Origin: Anodontia alba
Taxonomy: Eukaryota; Mollusca; Bivalvia; Lucinida; Lucinidae
Direction: 5' to 3'
DNA: 64,000 nt
NCBI GenBank assembly: GCA_964016985.1
Contig: OZ024830.1
Location: 15,528,419-15,592,418, forward strand
The notes under the pieces: generated by a model
Told to the model about the DNA's origin: nothing
Databases searched by the model: none
Seen by the model: the letters and a program-made list of their open reading frames with translations, nothing else
Program-made: the position numbers and the translations under genes
Shown: one piece after another, positions 11,103 to 22,278 of the stretch
Layout: each line of letters starts with the position of its first letter
Numbering within the stretch: the stretch's first letter is position 1

Positions 11103-11212
11103 TACCTTGAACTACCTACACAGCCTTTACATGGAACCAGACTACTATTGACGTCACACTGTTTTGGTACCCTGAAAAATAGTCCTATCTGAAAACAGAG
11201 TGTACAAAGTAG

Positions 11213-11539
11213 ATGTTGTATACAGTGCAAGGTAAAAAAAGACTGCATTGTTCTATTTATTTCAGACCACAGGAGGTTCCTGGAGGAGACCAATTCCAGA
11301 TAGTAAAAGATTCTGTAGGGAATTGTTTGGCTGGGTGGAGTGCTACAACGAGTTGGTTGGTCATTCCAGTTTGTGACCCTGAACAGGAGGATTTTTTGGG
11401 ATGTCATATGGCGGGCAATGTCATTTGTTTTCGAAGTGGTGAAGAGGACATGAAAATCCCAGGATCTGTTGCTGACTCAAGTGGCTGTGACATCCCACCA
11501 AAAACTGGATCTGATGAAGGCCCATGGAACTGTTTTTGA
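11213..11539 (+). other. unassigned 108-codon open frame
   Basis: A frame with balanced composition from about 11265 onward, preceded by an acceptor-like TTATTTCAG. It contains several cysteines and a GCH...VICF stretch, ending in GPWNCF and a stop. I recognise no family. The opposite strand is also open over part of it, so it may be transposon-derived. I list it as a candidate exon only. Confidence 0.2.
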
Positions 11540-12063
11540 TTTCTTAGCATTGTAGCTTATGGAGAAATTAACAGAGGTGTATAACCACATCGTGTTTACT
11601 ACTTAGAGGTGTGCGCAGAACAGCCTATACATCGTGTTATTGCTTAGAATAATACGCAGAACACCTTAGATATTTATTACACCCCGGTTGCTTATACTCG
11701 TACATCCTGTTTGCTGGTAAGTGTAACACCAAGAGAAACATGGCTATCATGCTTTCAGCCTTAGTAAATATAAATTTCATAAATCTAAACTCGTAATAAC
11801 CACATGGTGTTTGTTATTCTTTCAAAACTATTTTTACAAATCATAGAAATTCCAAGCCAACAATCACTGAAGGTGGACAGTACCGTATTAACACTTAGTA
11901 TTCAGCCATTTTAACTCTTCACAATACATGTTATGAATTTTAACAGCTCCATATTACTATACTTGGTGTGCGTACAAGTTGCTGGATGAGTAGCAAACAA
12001 TTTAAATAAATTCTGAAAAGCAGCGTCCTTTGGAAGCAACAAGATACATTCATTAAACGGGAG
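11540..12063. other. no gene recognised
   Basis: AT-rich sequence without repeats that I can match elsewhere in the window. Confidence 0.4.
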
Positions 12064-12393
12064 TACAGTCGACTCTTGTTATCTCGAAGTCCAAGGGACT
12101 CTCTGAAATACTTTTAGATATCCGTACCTCGACATATCAGATTTGCAGAATTGAGAAACAATTAAATCGAACAACCACATTTCACAAATGAATATGTAAT
12201 TTGCCTCCTGAAGTTAGAGGTATATTGAAAATATTGTGGAAAAGAGGAGAAATTGCTAAGCAAGTTCTCCTCTTTTCCACAGTATTTTGATACCTGTTGT
12301 TAGATTTTCATATTAAAACATGGACCAGATTTTCACTGCGAGATAAGCAGTAATTCGAGAAAAGCGAAGTCGAGATAACGACAGTCGACTGTA
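12064..12393. mobile_element. 330-bp TA-flanked MITE (CAGTCGACTC family), copy 1
   Basis: Flanked by TA. Ends read CAGTCGACTCTTGTTATCTC and its complement. The interior repeats TATCTCGAAGT-type motifs and holds a central hairpin TGTGGAAAAGAGGAGAAATT with its inverse. TA target and CAGT ends suggest a pogo/Tigger or other Tc1-mariner-type master; this is inference. Other copies: 15182, 25819, 27591, 39300 and 40920. Confidence 0.85.
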
Positions 12394-12499
12394 GCAGATT
12401 TGGTTTTATTGACTCTATTCATTAATAGTATTTGTGTAAGGTACGGCACTGCTCGCACCTCCTAGACCATGGTTGAGACATATTCTGTTTGCAGTACAA

Positions 12500-12660
12500 A
12501 TAAAGGCAATTACTTTATTCGTACTTGTACTCGATGATCCCCAAGGGCCAGAAATTATAACCTACACGAAAGTACGGGGAGAGGTCTTACAGCACACGTT
12601 GTAGGAAAGACAAAAGAATTAAGAAAATAGGTATCCTTTGGAAACAAAAAAATACATATC
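12500..12660. repeat. decayed relic of the 275-bp satellite monomer
   Basis: GATCCCCAAGGG, AAGTACGGGGAGA and ATCCTTTGGAAAC occur in the same order as in the monomers at 33160-34815. This points to an ancient dispersed copy. Confidence 0.45.
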
Positions 12661-13030
12661 AAATAAACGAAAATAATATACTAGGTGTATTGAGTCCTTC
12701 TGAATTTACATGTTATCAATTTTCAGATATTTTCAGATATTTATATCCAGTTTCTTATGGTACCACTCATTCATTATGATGTGATACTTTTTACTGTCTT
12801 ATTCTGGGTGTACACACAGAATTTACATTCAAGGGCGTCGTCAGCGCAATATGTGTAACGTCCACCTGGAAATACAGAAGTCCTTGGTTGGAATCCGCTC
12901 AGAGCGGAACCCTTCAAAGGCTTACAGTTATCCCTTGTACAGAACCTCAAATTATCATCTCATACTCGTCGCGGAATGACTGAAATATCGTTAAAAGGAC
13001 ATTAAAATTTCAAAATATTATAACGCTACG
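12661..13030. other. no gene recognised
   Basis: AT-rich sequence. A short imperfect hairpin (GGAATCCGCTCAGAGCGGAACCC) lies near 12890; nothing else is supported. Confidence 0.4.
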
Positions 13031-13039
13031 ACTTCAACT

Positions 13040-13290
13040 GGTATATGAGCCGCAATGTCAGAAGAGGTACCTTCGAAAATTTGCGCCCAGCGAAGATTCA
13101 GATCAGCTGCGCATTCGCGCAGTCTGATCAGAATCTTCACTGGACGCAGTTTAGACAGCATGGGATACAAAATTTCTTCATGCGAACAACGAAGCGTCAT
13201 CAGGCTGCGTGGATGCGCGGGCTGATTTGAGTCTTCGTTGGAAGCACTTGTCAGAATGGTACGCTCTCTCACATTGTGCCACATATGTTC
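13040..13290. mobile_element. MITE of the GCGCCCAGCGAAGATTC family
   Basis: Outer ends ATGAGCCGCAATGTCAGA and the complement of ATTGTGCCACATAT surround GCGCCCAGCGAAGATTCAGA, an inverted copy (TCTGATCAGAATCTTCACTG) and a second foldback half. Relatives: 14945-15180, 26985-27070, 28229-28472, 40365-40912, 55313-55500 and 58744-58973. The 49-bp array at 46855-49505 is built from the same core. Confidence 0.7.
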
Positions 13291-13941
13291 ATTTGATACA
13301 TTACCGTTTAATAATCTACGTCCCGAAATATAAAGTATAAATTATATCCGGTTACCTTGCTTTTATAGTGGAGAGTTGTTTACAGTCACCCCAACATCCT
13401 GTTTACAGCTAAAAGCCGTGCCGAAAGAAATAGGTTTCCTCAACATCCTAAAATAGCTTAGAAAATAAAAAATAGTAAAATACATACACTACATTTTTAT
13501 TGTTCGCGATGACAGGAACGTCATGCTCCTTTACGTTGGTGTAATGGCAAGTAGCAGGCGACGATGAGAGACAAATTTGTGTGCGTGCGAAAGTGCGTGT
13601 GTTTTCATTCTTTCTTTCTTTCTTTTTTGGCTGCTGAAAATATAGATTGATATGTTATTACATTAACAATGCATATGCAACGTATAACCCCATGTTCCCC
13701 CCTACTTGTACTGAAAATAGAGGTACGCAGGTGTATAAAATATTAGGTGCACTTTCAATGTTTCAATTTCAAACATGTTTTTTGTTTGTTTGTTTGTTTG
13801 TTGTTTTTTGTTGTTGTTTTTTTCAATGTCTTTTGTTATTTATAACCATCATTTACATAGCATATTATTGCACAACAGAAAATATTCTACGACGAGGACC
13901 ATTTGAAAATCTATGACTAATCCAAACAGAAAATAACACTC
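13291..13941. other. no gene recognised
   Basis: Includes TTTC and TTTG/TTG low-complexity runs near 13600 and 13780-13830. Nothing coding is seen. Confidence 0.4.
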
Positions 13942-14171
13942 AGGACCCAGTTGTTCAAAGCTAACGACGTCGTTAGTTAACGATTTGTTAAAATTTACAT
14001 CGAGTGATACACAAATTTGCTGAAATTTTTTGTTGAAAAAATGTGAGTAGCTTTTGCACATTTTTTCAGCAAAAAATATCATAATATTGTATATTGAATC
14101 TGCTAAAACAGTTAATGAAATGACCCTTAACGAGCTCGTTAAGCTAACGACGCTTTGAACAACTGGGCCCT
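13942..14171. mobile_element. MITE with GGRCCCAGTTGTTCAAAG ends
   Basis: Long terminal inverted repeats: GGACCCAGTTGTTCAAAGC then TAACGACGTCGTTA at the left, and the complement of GCTTTGAACAACTGGGCCC at the right. The interior is AT-rich and also partly self-complementary. Confidence 0.85.
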
Positions 14172-14339
14172 GCTTGATTAATACTAAAATGTTGATTCTC
14201 ATTATGTTGATAAAATGTTGAAGGTTATTTTCGAGAGCGTAAATTTAGAATATTATGTTCAATGACTGGTGAATGAGTATTAATAAAAGAGTCAGGGAAG
14301 AATCGTAGAACATTGCCTGTTGATCCCTTAGGCGTTTTA

Positions 14340-14535
14340 GGTCTTTAACGCTTAGCATGCTAGGTAAATGTTTCAGCAGATGACACACTGGAATATTTTC
14401 TTATTTTCCCAGAAAACAGATTTTGATTTTTCATGCAAATTGTACTTTTCATGCAAATTTTCTCCAATGGAGACAATTTGCATGAAATGTCCGATTCTTC
14501 TTTTTTCTGCGGAAAATGGGAAAACATCATTAATA
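14340..14535. mobile_element. decayed fold-back element (CAGCAGAYGACA type)
   Basis: TCAGCAGATGACACACTGG, then CCCAGAAAACAG and an inverted core GCAAATTTTCTCCAATGGAG. It shares these blocks with the TTAA elements at 39987-40269 and 40600-40890. Confidence 0.55.
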
Positions 14536-14600
14536 TCCCAGCTACCCTGACGGGCCGATAACGGCCCGCTATAGATTTATGTAGAATGCTTACTGGGTAT
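14533..14600. mobile_element. short relative of the 3224-3328 palindrome
   Basis: CCCAGCTACCCTGACGGGCC through TATGTAGAATGCTTACTGGG corresponds to one half of the 105-bp palindromic element but keeps its own CCCAG/CTGGG ends. Confidence 0.65.
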
Positions 14601-14830
14601 GTCTTCCGGTATTTTCCAACATTTATAGGAGGGTCACTGATGAGACCTTATTGGCCGTAACTAGCTAGCCCAGAAAACTTGACAGCCAGCTGTTTTGTGG
14701 GCTCTCAAGGGCCATTCCTTTTAGAATTCACCCTATCTAAATCTCCCTCGCTGCACAACAAACACTCAGAATCTTACCGCCCCCGTAAAAACCAATCTTT
14801 CTTATCCCTTCACCCCACAGACTCAGATAC

Positions 14831-14860
14831 CCCACACACACACACACACACACACACAAG
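14831..14860. repeat. AC microsatellite
   Basis: About 14 CA repeats. Confidence 0.95.
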
Positions 14861-14944
14861 TGCATTAAATACGAAATTCATCTGCTGTAGTAAAGCTCGA
14901 AATACTTAGTGAGCTTTGACTTGGTGTTCAACGTATCATCTTAG

Positions 14945-15181
14945 CCTCGCCATGCGAAAACGTATCTTCGGGCATATGCGGACAGCGAAGGCCCAGATCA
15001 GCCTGCACATCCTTCACTGTCTGCTAACAGAATCATTGGACACTATACAATGTATTAATGGAGAGCAAATTTCCGAACGAGTCTTTACGCATGCATGGGA
15101 TTAATCTGAATCTGTGCATTATTTGCGCTCCATTGATACATTCTGTAGTATCCAATGAGTCTGTTAGCGGACAGCGAAAGA
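14945..15181. mobile_element. fold-back element of the AGCGAAG/GATCAGC family, diverged
   Basis: GGACAGCGAAGGCCCAGATC at the left. A long inverted centre pairs TCATTGGACACTATACAATG (15030-15054) with CATTCTGTAGTATCCAATGA (15138-15160). It abuts the MITE at 15182. Confidence 0.6.
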
Positions 15182-15522
15182 TACAGTCGACTCTCGTTAT
15201 CTCGAATTCCAAGGGGCTCACTGAAACACTTCGAGATATCCGTACCTCGACATATCAGAGTTGAGAGAGTGAGGAAAAAAATAAATTGAACAACACATTT
15301 ACACAAATGAATATGTAATTTGACTCCTGAAGTTAGAAATATATATACGATAAAATAATGTGGAAAAGAGGAGAAATTGCTCCTTAGGAGCAATTTCTTC
15401 TCTTTTCCACATTATTTTGTTACCTGTTGTCATAGTTGCATGTTAAAACAAGGATCAGATTTTCACTTCGAGATAAGCGGTAATTCGAAATAAGCGAGTT
15501 CGAGATAACGAGGTTCGACTTA
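15182..15522. mobile_element. TA-flanked MITE (CAGTCGACTC family), copy 2
   Basis: Left end TACAGTCGACTCTCGTTATC, right end the complement of AGGTTCGACTTA. The central hairpin TGTGGAAAAGAGGAGAAATT / inverse lies at about 15358-15412. Confidence 0.85.
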
Positions 15523-15783
15523 TCTGGGGCTACCACTTAAACGAATAGATACTTGAGGAGAAGCTTCCTCCATTTTGGCCTCCAGATAAATAATCGTGAA
15601 AAATATATTTATTATAATAAACGTAAACATCCAAGAAAAGGGCAGAAAAATGTAAAGCAGTACATTTTAGAGGAGCTGTCAGTGAAATATGAACCATCCA
15701 TGTGATTATACAAACGTGTCTTGCAACCGCAATAGGGCGTACTTTTATACCGCCGTGTTATTATTTAAGGAGAAAACATTTAA
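15523..15783. other. no gene recognised
   Basis: AT-rich sequence with no repeat or coding signal that I can support. Confidence 0.4.
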
Positions 15784-16070
15784 CTTAATTATCCCCGCGC
15801 TTTTCGAAGAAAAAGCGGGGGATATTGTTATGCCCCCGTCCGTCCGGCCGGCCGGCCGTCCGTAATTCCGTCTGTGATGTCACACCATTGCTCCTAGACC
15901 CTTTGAGCTAGAATCTTAAAACTTTCACAGGCGATATCCCTATGGATGAGGACTGGAGGAACGTATCTGGGATTTGGATGTGCACGAAGATATGCGATGG
16001 TGCTGGCGCGGGAATATGCGATGGCGCGCCATCGACTTGCTCTAGTTATTCTATGTGGTTTTCTTCATCA
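15784..16070. repeat. dispersed repeat with AAGCGGGGGATATTGTTATG head
   Basis: A short hairpin of CCCCGCGCTTTTCGAAG and AAAGCGGGGG is followed by CCGTCCGTCCGGCCGGCCGG and a degenerate body. The hairpin plus CCGTCCGTC run is a common molluscan repeat head as I remember it; its class is undetermined. Confidence 0.5.
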
Positions 16071-16640
16071 TTTCAAAAAAAAAAAAAATAGGAACTAGAC
16101 AATATTAAAGTTTGAAGTTTTACGCTTGGCGTCAAGTTGTGTGGCTAAACATGTTGAACGTAGTAGGGGCATATTTACTGTTAAAAACTCAAAAAATAAA
16201 CATATATTGACAGCCCGAAATTAACCGCCAAGCTTTTCAGCCGCATGCTGTCTTACTCAACCGTACACTTTATACTCGGATGATCAGTGTTTTTATTTAT
16301 CAAAGATCGTACCTAAGATACTATTTTAATCTATGTGAACAGCGCCATGATAAAAGGCCTTCAGGGTATACGTTCATCGACTTCCGGGTTCAAATTTGAC
16401 ATCCACCCAGTATAATAACGGTCTTTCTATTCGCTGACAGATCCAGGATACCGTTGAAAGCAAAACGTTCCGGGAGCAGATTTTATTATGTTAAAAACTG
16501 AAAAATCTGAAAATTCTGACCCTTTTATTACCCTATTTCACCAGGGGCGTATCCAGGATTTTTGGACAGGGTGTTCAAATTTTGCTGAGAGGGGTTCGAT
16601 TTGACCATTTGACCTCATGGAAATGAAATAATTTGGACTC
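16071..16640. other. no gene recognised
   Basis: A short poly-A run at 16077-16089; otherwise unremarkable AT-rich sequence. Confidence 0.4.
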
Positions 16641-17490
16641 TAATGTCTAGGTCGTTGACCAATCGATATTGCTACAACAATATCAAAAAAGTAACATCTG
16701 GCTCATCGACCGACCGAAAGCAGTAACACTATCAATAAAGTTACATTTAAGCTAGTCTATCTACCGATAGCTGAACAATATCAATAAAGTTACATCTAGC
16801 TCGTCGACCGACAGACAGCTGCAACGATATCAATAAAATCACATCTGGCGCGTCGACCGATCGATATTTGCCACCATATCAATAAAGTGATATCTTGCTC
16901 GTCAGACGACCGATAGCTTGAGATACATTTGTATATCAATAAAGTTACACATCGCTCGCTGACGAACTGGTAACGGCAAATATACCAATTAAAGTACATC
17001 TAGCTCGTCGACTGACCTTTATTTGGATCAGTACTCATTAAGTTACACTTAGCTCGCTGGCCGACTGATAGCTGCAACAATATCAATAAATGCACATCTG
17101 GCACGTCGACCGACCGATAACTGGAACAGTATCATTAAAATAACAACTAGAGCGTCGACTTACCGATAGTTGGTCAGTATCAATAAAGATACATCTGGCT
17201 CATGGACCGATCGATAGCTGGAACAGTATCAATAAAGTTACATTGCTCACCGACCGACCGATAGCTGGAACAGAATCAATAAAGTTACAACTAGGGCGTC
17301 GACCGACAGACAGTTGGAGCAATATCAGTAGAGCTACTTACAGTCGCTGATTGACTGATAGCTGCAACAATTCCAATAAAGTTCTATCTGGCTCGTCGAC
17401 TGACCGATACCTGGAACAATATCAATAAAGTTACTTCTAGCGCGCTGATCGACTGATACCTGCAAACATTTTCAAAGTTACAGGTGGCTC
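16640..17490. repeat. 49-bp minisatellite array (CGACCGACCGATAGC)
   Basis: About 17 diverged units whose core is CGTCGACCGACCGATAGCTG followed by ACAATATCAATAAAGTTACA. Successive CAATAAAG cores lie at 16733, 16782, 16831 and 16880, exactly 49 bp apart. Frames across it are not coding. Confidence 0.93.
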
Positions 17491-17654
17491 GTCTGTAAAA
17501 TAAAATAAAAATCGTCTGTCCGTGTTCCCCATCATTATCAGCATAAACTGCCCTGCTAGCATACTTAAAGAGGAGCGCAACCATATCAGGCATTATGCTT
17601 TAAAGTAAAGAACTTTACAAACAATGAATCTTGACACGAATTTGATCCAAATCG

Positions 17655-17703
17655 GTACGGATTTTTCTATCTACCCCTTATACCCGTGACAGATTCTTAT
17701 AAT
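17655..17703. repeat. partial end of the AAGAATCTATCATGG inverted-repeat family
   Basis: CGGATTTTTCTATCTACCCC then GTGACAGATTCTTATAAT matches the right arm of the elements at 20399-20547 and 58277-58442. Confidence 0.5.
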
Positions 17704-17848
17704 ATGCACGTTGTTATATGTGTGGCGGAAACATGCACTTTGCTATATGTGTGGCAGAAATATGCACTTTGTTATATGTGTGGCGGAAACATGCTCTTTG
17801 TTATATGTGTGGCGGAAACATGCACTTTGTTATATGTGTGGTGGAAAC
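17704..17848. repeat. 29-bp minisatellite, five units
   Basis: Units beginning ATGCACTTTGTTATATGTGT and ending GGCGGAAAC start at 17704, 17733, 17762, 17791 and 17820. Confidence 0.93.
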
Positions 17849-18039
17849 AAAATCAACTTCTGGGTAAGTGACCATTTCTTCCCTTTTGTAATTAAAATAA
17901 AATTACGACGATGAAAGAGAATAGTACCTAGTGAAGACTTGTATAATGGTTTTCTCAGGTAGTGAGTGGTACAGTAGAATGTATGTTTGTCACCGGCTGA
18001 GATTCTTACCTGGACAACATACAAACACAAGGCATAACT

Positions 18040-18090
18040 ACTGACATGATGACTTTAATGATTAATGATGTTGATGATAATGATAATGTT
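18040..18090. repeat. GAT-rich imperfect microsatellite
   Basis: ATGATGTTGATGATAATGAT-type sequence preceding the AT tract. Confidence 0.7.
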
Positions 18091-18103
18091 GATGATGATC
18101 ACT

Positions 18104-18184
<81 letters not shown>
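18104..18184. repeat. AT microsatellite
   Basis: Two long TA runs separated by TTGG. The adjoining TTAGGTTAGGTTAG at 18206-18220 resembles arthropod-type telomere repeats but is only about two and a half units, and a shorter version follows near 18250. Confidence 0.93.
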
Positions 18185-18187
<3 letters not shown>

Positions 18188-18220
18188 CATGGATCAGGAA
18201 AGCGTTAGGTTAGGTTAGCC

Positions 18221-18914
18221 AAAATATTAACTATGACAGCCATATGCTAGGTTAGGTCAGCCATGTTAACGTACCAGTTTACTATCAAACAGCATGAACA
18301 TAGTAGAATCTGAACCTTACTAGTCCCGTGTATCTTAGCGAATGCACTGCAATAATGAATATTATTCATACATAAAGCAATAATAGGTGTAAGGAATGAC
18401 TTTTGGTGAAAACATATATTAAAAGCATGGAAATGAGTACAGATTTATGAATCAGCTAAACTGGACCGTCGTGCAGTTTCGTTTCAAAATACAATTTACA
18501 TTAAAAATACAAATCTTACTAACTCCTTACTCAATATTAATTCTGTTCAATTCATAAATACTGGAAAGGGACATATTTATAAATATATATAATGTACATT
18601 TACTATACAGCATGAGCAAAGTAAAGTTTGAACCTTACTATCCTAAATCTATCTGGTGAATGCACTGATCCATGTATGAAAACATGCTTTTAAGTTAAAA
18701 GTGATTCGATTAATAAATACGGTACACGCTGTATTAGTATTTTGACTATTTGTGAAGGGCGGGGAATTAGGTCTATACAAGGAAACATCGATTCTTAAAA
18801 TAATAGAACAAAAAATGGCATTAGTACATTTCTTATAATTTATTTTACTGTGCAAAACTATCACATGTTCTTGTTGCAGTCCGGATAGGAGCTCTACAAA
18901 TACTGGATCCATGA
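18221..18914. other. no gene recognised
   Basis: Two AT-rich segments (18290-18360 and 18600-18670) share CAGCATGA-CA-AGTA and GAACCTTACTA phrases about 313 bp apart, suggesting an old duplication. No coding signal. Confidence 0.4.
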
Positions 18915-19136
18915 ACAAAGAAGGCAGTAAACAGGACGAGTGGGTGTAAGGCAGTAAACAGAACGAGCGGGTGTAAGGCAGTAAACAGGACGAGTGGGTG
19001 TAAGGCAGTAAACAGGACGAGTGGGCGTAAAGCAGTAAACAGGACGAGTGGGTGTAAGGCAGTAAACAGGACGAGTGGGTGTAAGGCAGTAAACAGGACG
19101 AGCGGGTGTAAGGCAGTAAACAGGACGAGCGGGTGT
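18915..19136. repeat. 27-bp minisatellite, about eight units
   Basis: Consensus GGCAGTAAACAGGACGAGTG then GGTGTAA. The 27-bp period keeps a minus-strand frame open that would repeat a nine-residue block YCLTPTRPV eight times. With no family, splice site or conserved flank I read it as a minisatellite. Confidence 0.9.
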
Positions 19137-19261
19137 GTAGGCTAATATGGGGTTTGTCATATGTTAGAACTATTGGAAAGGTACATTTACAGTAGTTAAA
19201 ATTTATTTCCCTTTTTAGTATTCAAAAATTCACCGTGAGTAGTGTCGTCTTATAGATCATA

Positions 19262-19477
19262 TTAAACCCCCTTTAAAGCGCCATTCATAACGGCCGCAGG
19301 CGACACTTTTAAAATTTGTTTATTATTTGTCAGAGAAAATAATGCTTGACATTTTATGCGAATCAGTTGCAAGGTGCCGATTCACATGAATTGTCTAGCC
19401 CGATTTTCTCTGAAAAATAATTAAAATGTAGTTAGACTGTCGTCTGCGACAATGTTGCTTGGCGCTTTAAGGATTAA
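19262..19477. mobile_element. TTAA-flanked MITE, second copy of the 635-841 type
   Basis: TTAA at both ends, TTTAAAGCGCC / GGCGCTTTAA inverted ends and the internal motif GATTCACATGAATTGTC. Confidence 0.75.
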
Positions 19478-19711
19478 TAAGGCTAATGAAATATGAAACA
19501 TTTCTTCACTGTTTTCCTCATATCGACGGAGTAACAATAGGATGTTGGTATAATTTATGGCCCAGAGAATTTTAATGGCTTATGAACTGTTATTTCAGTC
19601 TCTGACGTAGACGTACAAAATTTAGCCGGCACACGAAAAAAGGGGACCTTATGGTTTTCCGGGTTGTGGCTCTTCAAATGCGCATGTGCAGTCCCATATT
19701 TGAGCTACAGA

Positions 19712-19876
19712 CATGTTTTTTTTTTTTGTTTTTTTTTTTTTTTTTGTTGTTGTTGTTTTTTTTTTTTTTTTTTTTTGTTTTGTTTTTCTTTTGTTTTTGT
19801 TTTTTTTGGGGTTTTTTTTGTTTTGTTTTTGTTTTGTTTTTGTTGTTTTGTTTTGTTTTTCTTTTTCTTTTTTTTG
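19712..19876. repeat. poly-T / T-rich tract
   Basis: About 165 bp of T runs broken by G and C. It generates F-rich spurious frames. Confidence 0.95.
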
Positions 19877-20398
19877 CCTAAAGCTTCCCCAAGGTCTCTT
19901 CTACATGTCTGCGAACAGCCAGAGCCTTTGATGTTCTCCGATGTGACAAGTACCCTTTTTAATATGCTAGCTCAATTAAAGAGCTGATTGGACAGCGAAT
20001 TTTTAATTGCAGTGGAGGCCTATATGTGAGGGCTGATCAAATATTTACATATATGCTCCAGTGATACAAACATATCCAACTGGAAAGTCGAGAAAATTGA
20101 GAATATCACTTTCTTGCATACCAGATAATGATTTCCGCAATTTACACCGGTGCTAGCAAATCTTATCTCATACACCCTAATTCCGTCCTGTGGGAAAGAT
20201 AAAAATCGAGAATTTTCACGTGTTTGATATACACTGGTTGTATAGGACATTACGATACGCCATCGTTAAGGCTGACGTTTCTGAACGTAATGACGTCATT
20301 AAACGTCACGATATTGTCATCACAATAAAGCGGACGTCTGCAATCGAAGTAACTGCATTATCAAAATCCCACTTTTAGAAATGAAAGGTGTGTAAGAA
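19877..20398. other. no gene recognised
   Basis: No repeat or gene is supported. A GC-richer stretch with ACGTCATTAAACGTCACGA near 20290 is a short inverted motif. Confidence 0.35.
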
Positions 20399-20547
20399 AA
20401 AGAATCTATCATGGGTGTGGGGGACACATAGAAAAATCCGTCCCTCGGGATCACAGTCTGACATCACTCGGCAAGCCTCGTGATGCCAGACAGTCACCCT
20501 CGGAACGGATATTTCTATCTATCTCTCACAACCATGATAGATTCTTA
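20399..20547. mobile_element. fold-back MITE (AAGAATCTATCATGG ends), copy 1
   Basis: Ends AAGAATCTATCATGGGTGTG and the complement of CAACCATGATAGATTCTT. The centre pairs CAGTCTGACATCACTCGG with GTGATGCCAGACAGTCACC. Copy 2 is at 58277-58442. Confidence 0.75.
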
Positions 20548-21330
20548 TAATCTTTCAAGGGAAAAGCAACTTTGGTGAAGAGTGCATCTGAGACGAAAAA
20601 TCTTGACAATAAACGTAAAAGATTGACTTTGGAAATAAAGAACACACTGCGGAGTTTCGGTTTAATATATATAAATCATGCATTTTGATGCAAATATGAT
20701 CAAAATTGGACAAAAACAAAGTAAATTATTGCCGTTTAAAATATCCAAAACCAATTTCAAGGAAATGACAAAAATTACCAGATATACCCATTTTCCTTAA
20801 GTTAAACCGCTAAAATATATCTCCGAGCATATGGGGAATTTCGGGTTCAGAACCTCTCATCAGGACATCTGCTGTCTGTTACAACATGCACAGTCTACAG
20901 TTACAATGATTCATGAAGCGAGCAGCACTGGGTCTATAGCCGATTCCATACAGCTCCATACTTTTCCGTAATTTACTCGTAATCCAAGTCACGTGGCACT
21001 ATGTCATATGACTATATCAGCCAATCCAACGCGGTACAGTACAACTAACGCAGCATGAAACAATGACGTCACATGAATGTTCATGGTAAGAAAATGCTTT
21101 ATTTTGTGCTTTATTCCTAAATTAAATTTCTTGGATAGTGATAATGCACTTCTTCAGAAAAATGGTATCGCCTTTTACAGATGCAGTCGCAAAGAAAAAT
21201 GATCATTGCAAACGAAGATATGTGTGTATTTTTAGATTAGGTTGAGTGTGTTTTGATCAAATCCAATCTGTTTTAGTCAATATTATCTGACAGCTGACGA
21301 CATTTTTCGCATATTTTTATGTCGTTTAGA
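20548..21330. other. no gene recognised; possible satellite relic near 20612
   Basis: GACTTTGGAAATAAAGAACACACTGC near 20623 matches the start of the 275-bp satellite monomer, but the remainder is not recognisable. Confidence 0.35.
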
Positions 21331-21426
21331 TGCATGGAAACCACGTAAAGCTCAACGTACTGCATTTACAGAAGCTCAAGAGCTTCTGTAAATGCAGTAC
21401 GTTGAGCTTTACGTGGTTTCCATGCA
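21331..21426. repeat. perfect 47-bp-arm palindrome
   Basis: The left arm 21331-21377 starts TGCATGGAAACCACGTAAAG and the right arm 21380-21426 is its exact complement, with a 2-bp spacer. No second copy of this sequence is apparent in the window. Confidence 0.95.
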
Positions 21427-21940
21427 GACTGAATCCGGGTATAATCTTGAATTTCTATCACGGTACAACTTACCACGGATAATGATACTACATAACGCGG
21501 TTTGTCAGCACACTTTGGGAACAACGAACACGGATTGTTTTTATTTGTCATCAGACACAGGGCATAGAGATCCACTAATGGGTTCCACAGACAGGATTAT
21601 TTTAACCCAAAACGATCTATTTGACCGTTACGCACTATTAATTAACTCTTCAATACCCCTCCGGTAAAGTTACTTGTCTTTCAGTATTTTAAATGTTTAT
21701 ACAGATTATAAGTTTATGAGTTAGAACATTTGCAACATTTTAAACTGTTTACACACTAACGGTTTGTTTCTGACCAGAGTCATTTCTTCCTGAAATCCCG
21801 TTGTCTCGATAGTTTCGGCCCTGAGTCGATTTAAGCCGTCCTATTTTGGACGTTTCTATTGTTGGGCCTTCTAAAGAAATTCAACATGAGATGCATCATG
21901 ATACTGCAACAAACATAACAAAGGGACTGTAAGTAAACTC
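21427..21940. other. sequence with open frames on both strands, unassigned
   Basis: The plus-strand frame from 21392 stays open to 21667, and the minus strand is open over 21366-21575. A minus-strand donor-like GTAAGT lies near 21468. I recognise no family and do not call a gene. Confidence 0.25.
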
Positions 21941-22206
21941 TGCAACCGAACCAAACCGTTCCGAAGCTACGGAAAGTACCGATTCGGTTTAGGGAGATTT
22001 CCGATTTCCATTACCCGATATGAAACTTCCACAATCTGCCCTATATTGTATGTTTTTAGCATTTATTGAATAAATGAATACATTATTAGAATAGAAAACG
22101 GAAAAAAAAATAAAAATAAAAAAAATAAACAGAAAAAATAATACAACTTTGATATTATTCATTGTACACCACGAGACAATTAGCAAAGAACGTTAGCATC
22201 TATGAT

Positions 22207-22278
<72 letters not shown>

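Noticed and set aside
18200..18265. TTAGGTTAGGTTAG as telomeric DNA
   Set aside because: Only two to three units, and molluscan telomeres are TTAGGG; likely chance next to an AT microsatellite.
18894..19160. Minus-strand frame with nine-residue repeats (YCLTPTRPV)
   Set aside because: The 27-bp minisatellite keeps the frame open; flanks show no coding character.
19651..19987. Phenylalanine-rich frames (also 38445-38868 and 57134-57424)
   Set aside because: Poly-T tract translation.
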